DNA from: Ruminococcus flavefaciens MA2007
Lineage (GTDB): Bacteria > Bacillota > Clostridia > Oscillospirales > Ruminococcaceae
Assembly (NCBI RefSeq): GCF_000621845.1
Contig: NZ_JHXF01000008.1
Span: forward strand, 124,001 to 188,000
Direction of reading: 5' to 3'
DNA: 64,000 nt
In this document: one piece after another, positions 43,287 through 50,914 of the stretch
Numbering within the stretch: the stretch's first letter is position 1
Layout: every line of letters starts with the position of its first letter
Made by a program: the position numbers and the translations under genes
The notes under the pieces: generated by a model
What the model was told of the DNA's origin: nothing
Database searches by the model: none
Seen by the model: only the letters and a program-made list of their open reading frames with translations

Positions 43287-44798
43287 ATGAGAAAGATTAC
43301 ATCTGTTTTATGCGCAGCAGCTTGCGTTTTAGGTGCAGTTCCATTCACAGCAAACGCAGCTGACGGCGACAAGGTTTACGGCACAATGAATATCCCATAT
43401 GCTGATTTCTACGCAGCAGAGCTGAATAACAGCGTTCCTGTTGACGCAGTTTCTTCTGCCACTACTTCAAAGTGGAAGGGCAACGCTACAGGAAAAATGG
43501 GAGATGACGGCAAGTGGCAGAGCGGCGGACTTGCAGCAGGCACTTATAACGTTGAAACAGAAAATGGCAGCGGCAAGATACTCGGCGTTACCTATCCAGT
43601 TGAGATCACAAAGGCTGACCTTGAAAAGCTCAGTGATAAGATGAACTTCACAGAGCTCTCCGAGAAGCCTGTTGCTTACAAGCCTGTTACAGTTGAGAAC
43701 GGCAAGGCTTCCTTCGGCAAGCTGGTTGACAGCAACGGCGAGGAAAAGCTCAGCGGCGAGATGACAGTATCGAGCCTTACAAGCTGGGGCGACTATCAGA
43801 TAAATGTCAAGGGTATCCCTGCAAACTGCGACATCTACGGCGTCATCGTAAAGACCAAGGAGGGCACAGACTACGGTATGCGTGCTCTTGAGAATATCTG
43901 GAGAAACGGTCAGATAGCATGGGGCGCAGGCGTCAAGGAAAAGGAGCCTCACGGCAATACACTTTCCTCTGAGCACTACAAGTCCTCACAGGGCAAGACT
44001 ATCACCGAAGTAACATTCATTACACTTAACGGCTACAGCACTCTTTCGGGACAGAACGGTTATCTTCCTTTGAAGTTTGCAGACAGCATCAAGGTGGAGA
44101 ATGGCAAGTCAGGAAAGGGCAGTGTAACATTCGATAATTCTGCACTTCCTTCCGATTTCAAGGCAAAGGGTGAGGTTGCTGACGGCTTCACAGTTTCAGG
44201 CAACATCGTAAGCTACAACAACGCACAGCCGGGTAACTACACACTTACAGTTTCCGATGAGGGCGGCAAGTATTCAGCTGTAAGAGGCAGCTTTACTCTT
44301 ACAACAGACGCTATCCCTGTTAAGTATTCCGACGGCAAGCTTGTAGCTGCTGACGGAGCTTCACTTACAGACGCTGCAAACTACCTCAAGAACATCTCAG
44401 CTGTAACAGTCGGCGAAAAGAGATACGCAGCAGGCAGAAGAGGAGCAACTATCATCGACTCACAGACAGGCGAGATAAAGCTTGACGCCAAGTCGGGGGA
44501 GGAAAATGTATTCGACGGCTCGGGCAAGTACAAGCTCACTGTTGAAGCAACAGGATATGAGAAGAACTATGAGTTCGAGATAGGCGCTGACGCTGCTGTT
44601 ACAACTACAACAGGCGCAGCTACAACAACAAAAAGCTCAGCAACAACTACTAAGGCTGCAACTACTACAACAAAGAAGGCTACAACAGCTGCAAAGTCTG
44701 ACAGCCCTAAAACAGGCGTAAACGGCGCAGCACTGCCTGTAACTTTCCTTGCACTTGCAGGAGCAACAGCGTTTGCATTAAGAAAGAAGAAAGACTGA
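43287..44798 (+). CDS. Cell-wall anchored surface protein, Tp47-like
   Basis: 503 aa. Signal peptide 1-24 (MRKITSVLCAAACVLGAVPF). The long middle part (VYGTMNIPYADFYAAEL, VDAVSSATTSKW, GYLPLKF) resembles the repeated beta domains of Treponema Tp47-like proteins that I associate with surface proteins next to iron loci; this match is from memory. A Thr/Ala/Lys linker (about 445-475) precedes a sortase-like tail SPKTG, hydrophobic segment and RKKKD. Possible role: surface binding of iron or haem for the reductase encoded next. Not proven. Confidence 0.7.
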   Translation: MRKITSVLCAAACVLGAVPFTANAADGDKVYGTMNIPYADFYAAELNNSVPVDAVSSATTSKWKGNATGKMGDDGKWQSGGLAAGTYNVETENGSGKILGVTYPVEITKADLEKLSDKMNFTELSEKPVAYKPVTVENGKASFGKLVDSNGEEKLSGEMTVSSLTSWGDYQINVKGIPANCDIYGVIVKTKEGTDYGMRALENIWRNGQIAWGAGVKEKEPHGNTLSSEHYKSSQGKTITEVTFITLNGYSTLSGQNGYLPLKFADSIKVENGKSGKGSVTFDNSALPSDFKAKGEVADGFTVSGNIVSYNNAQPGNYTLTVSDEGGKYSAVRGSFTLTTDAIPVKYSDGKLVAADGASLTDAANYLKNISAVTVGEKRYAAGRRGATIIDSQTGEIKLDAKSGEENVFDGSGKYKLTVEATGYEKNYEFEIGADAAVTTTTGAATTTKSSATTTKAATTTTKKATTAAKSDSPKTGVNGAALPVTFLALAGATAFALRKKKD

Positions 44799-44876
44799 TA
44801 ATTATTATTTCCATTCTAAAATATGACCTCTGCGGCTTATGCTGCGGAGGTCAAATACTGCAAAGAGGTAATTCTT

Positions 44877-46229
44877 ATGTTATTTTTGACCGCTCTTTTT
44901 ATAGCGCTCCTTATCGCTTTTTGTCTTGACAAGCCACTGAAAAAATGTCCTGCGGCATTTTATATTTCGGCGGCTGTCCTGACTGTAGCATCTGTAGTTA
45001 TTACTCAGTCTGACATAAATATTTCAAGCCGCTTTGTCCGCGATAACGTTCTCGGCATATTCTCACGGGGAGCTCTGGGTACAGCGTTCTGGGCAGTCGT
45101 CATGTGGGCAGGAGCACTTCCCAACGGCTCTGCACCGATAAAAAAGCTCATGCCCATACGCGGCGAATTATCCATAACTGCGGCTATACTTACGTTCTCC
45201 CATATCATCACATACGGAGTACAGTACATAACCGATCTCATCAAAGGCAGGACAGGTTCGGACTTCGTTGTCACAAGTATCGTATGCCTTGCAATGGTGC
45301 TGATTATGACACCGCTTACGGTGATGTCCTTCAAGAAGATACGCAAAAAGATGAATGCAAAAACATGGAAGAAGATACAGCGCTTTGCGTATATTTTCTA
45401 TGCTTTTATCTATGTGCATATCCTTGTGCTTTTCGTGCCTAAGGCTCAGAAGGGCAGGGAGGGCTATTTCCTCAGTATCCTTGTATACAGCGCCGTTTTC
45501 ATCGGTTATGCCGTAATGCGTATCAGAAAGTATTATATTGCCAATAAAAAGCCCGAAAAGAAGCTCGTTCCCAATACTGTATGTGCCTGTGCATTCGCTC
45601 TGCCTGTAGCTCTTCTGGGAGTATTGGCTCACAACAGCGGCGAAAATACATCTAAGCCCTCTGTAGTTACCGAGGAAAAGGCTGCAACATTTACATTTGC
45701 TCCCGTAACTACATCAGCTGCTGAAAAAGCTGTAACAACTGCAAAGGACGGCAAAAAGACCACAGAAACTACTGAAAAGGCAGATAAAGATACAAAGACT
45801 ACAACAACATCGGCTGAAACGACCAAGAAAACGGACGAAAATAAAAAAGCAGAGGAAGAAAAGCAGGAGGAAAAGCATGAAGAGCAGGAGCACAATGACG
45901 AGCCTGCACAGGAGCAGCATGAAGAAGCTCCCGCTGCTGAAGCTCAGCCTTCATACAAATACAGGAACGGCGAATACGAGGCAGAAGCCGAGGGCTATGC
46001 AGGAAAGGTACACGTAAAGCTGTCCATAGAAAATGACGCCATAACAAGCATTTCCGCATGGGCTGACGAGGACGATCCCGAGTACTTCGGCGACGCCATG
46101 AATACTGTCATTCCGCAGATAGGCGCAAAGGTAAGCGCAGAGGGCATAGACGCCTGCTCGGGCGCTACCTACAGCTCAAAGGGCATTATCGAAGCGGCGC
46201 GGAAGGCTCTTGAACAGGCGATGAACTGA
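44877..46229 (+). CDS. Membrane ferric-reductase-like protein with FMN-binding domain
   Basis: 450 aa. Six or more membrane helices in residues 1-255 form a ferric-reductase-like haem domain (FSHIITYGVQYI, FAYIFYAFIYVHIL with paired His). A long Glu/Lys/Thr-rich spacer (about 260-365) follows. The C-terminal FMN-binding domain (about 370-450) ends in DACSGATYSS, where the Thr is the site of covalent flavin attachment by ApbE-type enzymes. The design suggests transfer of electrons across the membrane to an outer flavin and to ferric iron or another acceptor. Start at 44877 (AGAGG); an earlier ATG at 44823 lies in a hairpin. Confidence 0.86.
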   Translation: MLFLTALFIALLIAFCLDKPLKKCPAAFYISAAVLTVASVVITQSDINISSRFVRDNVLGIFSRGALGTAFWAVVMWAGALPNGSAPIKKLMPIRGELSITAAILTFSHIITYGVQYITDLIKGRTGSDFVVTSIVCLAMVLIMTPLTVMSFKKIRKKMNAKTWKKIQRFAYIFYAFIYVHILVLFVPKAQKGREGYFLSILVYSAVFIGYAVMRIRKYYIANKKPEKKLVPNTVCACAFALPVALLGVLAHNSGENTSKPSVVTEEKAATFTFAPVTTSAAEKAVTTAKDGKKTTETTEKADKDTKTTTTSAETTKKTDENKKAEEEKQEEKHEEQEHNDEPAQEQHEEAPAAEAQPSYKYRNGEYEAEAEGYAGKVHVKLSIENDAITSISAWADEDDPEYFGDAMNTVIPQIGAKVSAEGIDACSGATYSSKGIIEAARKALEQAMN

Positions 46230-46230
46230 T

Positions 46231-47052
46231 ATGAAACAAGAAATACAACTTTTTCCCGACATTAAGCTCATTTGCGGCGGAAAGCCTGATATTGCCGATG
46301 GAAATACACTTGAAATAAGCTTTTGTATCAGCGGAGTCTGCGAGTATTCCGTAAACGGCGAATACTATTACCTGACGGAAAAAAACTGTATTATTGCCCG
46401 TCATGATGAGCGCTCTGACTGCCATACCGCCTGCTCGTCGGATTACTGCGGCATCACGCTGATGATAGACTCGCGCTATAACGGCAGGGCTTTTGCGGAG
46501 CTCCTTGATATGCCTGATATACTGCGGAATATGCAGAGCTGCGGACAGCACATATTCACTGCCGATGAAACGGTACAGAGGCTGTTTTCGGAGATATACG
46601 ATACCTCCGCAGCTTCTATGCTCAGAATAAAGGTGCTGGAGCTCCTTATGCTCATGGGTGAGAAAAGGTGCTCCGTCAGCGAAAAGAACAGGCGTATCAG
46701 GAAAGTCGGCAGCTTTATAAGCGAAAACCTGTGCGAGCATTATACTATAGCACAGCTTTCTCAGCTTTATGAGACTGACCAGACTACGCTGAAAAGCAAG
46801 TTCAGGCAGACCTTTGGCTGTCCCGTTTACACCTATGCGAAATACAGGAAAATGTTTCGTGCGGCGGAGCTTCTCAGGGATACGGACATGAAGATAATAG
46901 ACATTGCCGAGGAAGTGGGCTACAGCAACGCCAGCAAGTTTTCAGGAGCTTTTCGCGGCGTAATGGGTAAAGCTCCCAAAAGCTTCCAAATGGAGCGCAA
47001 AAAGGCGAGAAAATTCAAAAAACGCCCTATATCGACGGAACTTGCGTATTAG
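46231..47052 (+). CDS. AraC-family transcriptional regulator
   Basis: 273 aa. N-terminal 150 residues form an unusual cupin-like sensor (IARHDERSDCHTACSSDYC is Cys/His-rich); the C-terminal 105 residues are the AraC double HTH (YTIAQLSQLYETDQTTLKSK and MKIIDIAEEVGYSNASKF, FRGVMGKAPKSF). It starts 1 bp after the reductase stop, so it is in the same transcript. YbtA/PchR-like iron regulators share this design; binding of an iron compound is possible. Confidence 0.88.
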   Translation: MKQEIQLFPDIKLICGGKPDIADGNTLEISFCISGVCEYSVNGEYYYLTEKNCIIARHDERSDCHTACSSDYCGITLMIDSRYNGRAFAELLDMPDILRNMQSCGQHIFTADETVQRLFSEIYDTSAASMLRIKVLELLMLMGEKRCSVSEKNRRIRKVGSFISENLCEHYTIAQLSQLYETDQTTLKSKFRQTFGCPVYTYAKYRKMFRAAELLRDTDMKIIDIAEEVGYSNASKFSGAFRGVMGKAPKSFQMERKKARKFKKRPISTELAY

Positions 47053-47158
47053 CACGGTATACCAACTTTCACCCTTTAGGAGCGGAAAGAGCCTGTTATA
47101 TATGGTATCATAAGTATAACGAAACCAAATCTTTCGACATTTTTACTGAGGTGATCTT

Positions 47159-47455
47159 ATGAAATTCAATGATATCCCATGGAAAAAAATAGGCCTTTTT
47201 GCAGGCGGTGTGCTTTTCGGCACAGCAGGTATCAGAGTCCTTTCAAGCAAGGACGCCAAGAAGTGCTATACTCACGCTACTGCCGCTGTTCTCCGTGCAA
47301 AGGAAAATGTTATGGAGACCGTAACTACAGTCCGCGAGAACTGCGATGATATCCTTTCAGACGCAAAGGAGATAAACGAGCAGAGAGCAGCCGAGGAAGA
47401 AGCTGCTGTTATCGCAGACCAGTGTGAGGAAATTGCAGATACAAGTGAAGAATAA
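47159..47455 (+). CDS. DUF6110-type membrane-linked protein
   Basis: 98 aa. One hydrophobic segment (GLFAGGVLFGTAGIRVLSS), then KKCYTHATAAVLRAKENVME and a long acidic helix to the end. Matches small proteins found before metal-exporting P-type ATPases in clostridia. 49 bp before the ATPase gene, with a terminator-like hairpin between them. Function unknown. Confidence 0.75.
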   Translation: MKFNDIPWKKIGLFAGGVLFGTAGIRVLSSKDAKKCYTHATAAVLRAKENVMETVTTVRENCDDILSDAKEINEQRAAEEEAAVIADQCEEIADTSEE

Positions 47456-47460
47456 AACCG

Positions 47461-47489
47461 AAACAGACCGCTCTGACGGTCTGTTTTTG
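47461..47489 (+). terminator. Terminator/attenuator between DUF6110 gene and P-type ATPase
   Basis: AAACAGACCG / CGGTCTGTTT with a 6-base loop then TTTT. It probably reduces transcription into the ATPase. Confidence 0.82.
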
Positions 47490-47504
47490 TAAGAGGTGAT
47501 AAAT

Positions 47505-49577
47505 ATGAAATGTAAGATAATGCATGAATCCAAAGGACGGATGCGAGTACGCTTCTGCATAAACCGCATGACGCTTAAACAGGCTGATACTGCGGAATAC
47601 GCCCTGTCTGCCGTAGTCGGCGTCACAAGGGTTCAGGTCTTTGACCGAACCTGTGATATCGTTATCGCTTATACCTGTCCGAGGGAGAAAATAATAGGAG
47701 AGCTGTCTGCTTTTTCCTTTGACGACGAGAAAAATACAGCTCTTGTTCCCGAGCATACAGGCAGGGAGCTGAACAAGCAGTACGAGGAAAAGCTTGCGGC
47801 TTTAGTTATCAGGAGAGCAGTGAACAAGTTCATTCTGCCCATGCCGATACGCAGGATAATATCAGTTATCAAAGCTGCAAAGTACATATTTCGGGGACTG
47901 AAATGTCTTTTGAAGGGCAGGCTGGAGGTATCCGTACTTGACGCAACGGCAATAGGAGTATCCCTTCTCCGCGGCGATTTCAAGACCGCAGGCTCGGTCA
48001 TGTTCCTGCTGAATGTGGGAGATATCCTCGACGAATGGACTCACAGAAAGTCCATAGATGACCTTGCAAGAACTATGTCTCTGGGAGTAGAGCAGGTGTG
48101 GATCAAGACCTCCGACGGACAGGAAGTCCTCATGCCCGTGAACGAGGTCCGCAGAGGCGACATGGTAGTTGTGAGAACAGGTTCTATGATACCTCTTGAC
48201 GGCAAGGTGGTATCGGGAAACGCAATGGTTAATCAGGCTTCAATGACAGGCGAATCCGTACCTGTTCACAAGTCCGAGGGAGCCTACGTCTATGCAGGAA
48301 CTGTTGTTGAGGACGGCGAATGTACCATAGCTGTTGAGAATACCGCAGGGGGCGGACGCTATGACCGTATCGTGAAGATGATAGAGGAGTCCGAGAAGAT
48401 GAAATCCGCTGCCGAGGACAAGGCTTCACACCTTGCCGATAAGCTTGTACCGTGGAGCTTGGGCGGTACTCTTCTCACATGGCTGCTGACAAGAAACGCC
48501 ACAAAGGCGCTGTCCATACTTATGGTGGACTTCTCCTGCGCATTGAAGCTTGCAATGCCTATCTCGGTTCTTTCGGCAATGCGTGATTGCAGCCGCGCAG
48601 GCATAACCGTAAAGGGCGGACGCTTCATGGAAGCAATTGCCGAGGCTGATACTATAGTTTTCGACAAGACGGGAACTCTTACACATTCGAGCCCGAGAGT
48701 TGCTCAGGTCATAACCTTCGGAGACCGTGACGAGGACGAAATGCTTCGTCTGGCGGCTTGTCTTGAAGAGCACTATCCCCATTCAATAGCCAATGCGGTA
48801 GTTGCCGAGGCTGAAAAGCGCGGACTTATCCATGAGGAATTCCATTCCAAGGTCGAGTACGTCGTTGCACACGGCATTTCCAGTATGGTAGAGGGGGAGC
48901 GCGTACTCATCGGAAGTCATCATTTCATTATCGAGGACGAGCAGTGCACTCCGCCTGACGAGCGTGTTTTCAGACACCTGCCAAAGGAGTATTCTCACCT
49001 TTATCTTGCCATTGGCGGCGAGGTAGCAGCTGTTATCTGTATCGAGGATCCGCTCCGTGAGGAGGCTTCGGACGTTGTGAAAAAGCTTCATGAATACGGC
49101 ATATCAAGGGTAGTTATGATGACAGGTGACAACGAGCGCACAGCTAAGGCTGTTGCGGAAAAGGTAGGCGTTGACGAGTATCACGGAGAGGTGCTTCCCG
49201 AGGACAAGGCAGCCTTTATACGCGCTGAGCATGAAGCAGGGCGCAGGGTAGTAATGATAGGCGACGGCGTCAACGATTCACCTGCACTCAGCGAAGCAGA
49301 CGCAGGCATAGCCATAAGCACAGGTGCTGCAATTGCCCGTGAGATAGCGGATATCACCATATCTGCCGACGACCTGTACGCCCTTGTGGAGCTGAAACGT
49401 CTGAGCAACGCGCTTATGTCACGTATCGGCTGGAACTACCGTACTATCATCGGCTTCAACGGCGGACTGATAGCACTTGGAGTTCTCGGCGTATTGCCGC
49501 CTGCCACATCAGCACTCCTGCATAATGCTTCAACTCTGGCAATAGGTCTCAGAAGCATGACCGAGCTGAAAAACTAA
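47505..49577 (+). CDS. P1B-type heavy-metal ATPase
   Basis: 690 aa metal pump. N-terminal HMA-like domain without the CXXC motif (residues 1-75). Actuator domain MTGESVP; phosphorylation site Asp387 in FDKTGTLT; hinge GDGVNDSPAL. The transmembrane metal motif is SCALKLAMP instead of the usual CPC or SPC; similar forms occur in Mn/Fe-type exporters near feo genes in clostridia. The ATG at 47505 follows AGAGGTG. Likely exports Mn, Fe or a related ion; the metal cannot be read with certainty. Confidence 0.9.
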   Translation: MKCKIMHESKGRMRVRFCINRMTLKQADTAEYALSAVVGVTRVQVFDRTCDIVIAYTCPREKIIGELSAFSFDDEKNTALVPEHTGRELNKQYEEKLAALVIRRAVNKFILPMPIRRIISVIKAAKYIFRGLKCLLKGRLEVSVLDATAIGVSLLRGDFKTAGSVMFLLNVGDILDEWTHRKSIDDLARTMSLGVEQVWIKTSDGQEVLMPVNEVRRGDMVVVRTGSMIPLDGKVVSGNAMVNQASMTGESVPVHKSEGAYVYAGTVVEDGECTIAVENTAGGGRYDRIVKMIEESEKMKSAAEDKASHLADKLVPWSLGGTLLTWLLTRNATKALSILMVDFSCALKLAMPISVLSAMRDCSRAGITVKGGRFMEAIAEADTIVFDKTGTLTHSSPRVAQVITFGDRDEDEMLRLAACLEEHYPHSIANAVVAEAEKRGLIHEEFHSKVEYVVAHGISSMVEGERVLIGSHHFIIEDEQCTPPDERVFRHLPKEYSHLYLAIGGEVAAVICIEDPLREEASDVVKKLHEYGISRVVMMTGDNERTAKAVAEKVGVDEYHGEVLPEDKAAFIRAEHEAGRRVVMIGDGVNDSPALSEADAGIAISTGAAIAREIADITISADDLYALVELKRLSNALMSRIGWNYRTIIGFNGGLIALGVLGVLPPATSALLHNASTLAIGLRSMTELKN

Positions 49578-49581
49578 GATA

Positions 49582-49955
49582 TACAAAAAGCTCTGACAGT
49601 TTAACTGCGATACTCATATAGAAACTTATAGTTAATTATGGGGGAAACCTTTCTGAGGAAAGGCTCCTCTGACGGAGGCGCGCCCCTCTCTCCTGCCGAC
49701 ATCTCCCCGCACTGCGGGGAGTCACCCCCATCCCCCTTTCCAAAGACTTTTATCTGGTTTTTTCGCAGATAGGGCGCTTCTTAAATAAAAAAAGACCTGC
49801 AAAAATGCAGGTGCGCCCTATCTGTGAAAAAACAAAACGAAAGTTTTAGGGAGAGAGTTTGAGAGAAGCCCCTTTTTCAAAAGGGGTTCTCTCAATAATA
49901 ATTATAAAACTTCTATATGAGTATCATGGTTATGCTGTCGGAGCATTTTTTGTAT
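49582..49955 (+). repeat. Large nested palindrome: terminator arms enclosing a mosaic repeat
   Basis: Outer arms AAAAAGCTCTGACAG (49587 on) and CTGTCGGAGCATTTTTT (49936-49952) form a terminator. Inside lie GATACTCATATAGAA (49609-49623) and its exact complement TTCTATATGAGTATC (49911-49925), then a 270-bp mosaic repeat with ACCTTTCTGAGGAAAGG and GACATCTCCCC...GGGGAGTC modules. A 55-bp short form of the repeat is at 53676-53733. It looks like a repeat that entered the terminator loop of the ATPase gene. Confidence 0.7.
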
Positions 49956-50080
49956 ATTCGTTTTTATGCCATACGATTTGATGGAGCATTGTTAAAACTA
50001 TTATATTTGTATATACTAACTTATATAAATTACCTATATTGCCCGATAATATCAAAACTGCCGAAATGGAGAAAAAGTCC

Positions 50081-50109
50081 TTGACAATTGTCATTTTTTA
50101 TGCTAACAT
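50081..50109 (+). promoter_or_regulatory. Promoter of the ABC transporter operon
   Basis: -35 TTGACA, 17-bp spacer, -10 TAACAT; leader about 75 nt. An ATACTAAC half-site lies upstream at 50013-50020, in a stretch nearly identical to 38193-38211. Confidence 0.65.
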
Positions 50110-50185
50110 ATGAATAGGTATTCAAGTGTTCAAATAAACATAATGATTACATGGATATAAATAATGACGTAAGGAGAGAAAGGTT

Positions 50186-50902
50186 ATGAGCGAAAAAGAG
50201 AGAAAATTCCTTGAAGTCCGCGGACTGAAGAAGAGCTTCGGCAGCGGTGAAACTAAGCAGGAGGTACTTAAAGAGCTGGACTTCACAGTAGGAAAAGGGG
50301 AGTTCTGTGTGCTTCTCGGACCGTCAGGCTCGGGTAAATCAACATTGCTGAATATTCTCGGCGGCATTGACAGCGCCGACGCAGGGGAGATAACCATAAA
50401 CGGCGATAAACTGGCGGAAATGGACGAGAAAAGCCTTACACGCTACCGCCGCAAGCACTTGGGCTACGTTTTTCAGATGTATAATCTTATCCCTAACCTC
50501 AACGTAAAGGAAAACATCGAAACAGGCGCTTACCTCTCTGATAAGCCTCTTGATATCGACGAATTGCTGAAGATTCTTGGACTTTACGAGCACCGCTATA
50601 AGCTGCCAAATCAGCTCTCGGGCGGTCAGCAGCAGAGAGTATCTATCGGACGCGCTATCGTCAAGAATCCCGATATACTGCTCTGCGACGAGCCTACGGG
50701 AGCTCTTGACTACAAGACCTCAAAGGAGATATTACAGCTCATTGAGGAGGTCAACAAGAAGTACGGCAATACTATCATCATGGTTACACATAACGAAGCC
50801 ATAAAGCAAATGGCAGACCATGTGATAAAGCTCCGCGACGGCAAGATAAGACACGATACCGTCAATAAGGAAAAGCTGACCGCTGCTGAGATAGAGTGGT
50901 AA
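50186..50902 (+). CDS. ABC transporter ATP-binding protein, MacB/LolD type
   Basis: 238 aa. Walker A GPSGSGKST, Q-loop, signature LSGGQQQRVSIGRA, Walker B ILLCDEPTGALD and H-loop MVTHN. This class drives FtsX/MacB-type permeases that act on envelope proteins, lipids or peptides. 12 bp before the permease. No two-component regulator of bacitracin type is next to it. Confidence 0.95.
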   Translation: MSEKERKFLEVRGLKKSFGSGETKQEVLKELDFTVGKGEFCVLLGPSGSGKSTLLNILGGIDSADAGEITINGDKLAEMDEKSLTRYRRKHLGYVFQMYNLIPNLNVKENIETGAYLSDKPLDIDELLKILGLYEHRYKLPNQLSGGQQQRVSIGRAIVKNPDILLCDEPTGALDYKTSKEILQLIEEVNKKYGNTIIMVTHNEAIKQMADHVIKLRDGKIRHDTVNKEKLTAAEIEW

Positions 50903-50914
50903 GGGGGAGCATTT

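Noticed and set aside
44823..44876. Earlier start for the ferric-reductase-like protein
   Set aside because: The added residues are encoded by a hairpin (GACCTC...GAGGTC), and the better ribosome site precedes 44877.
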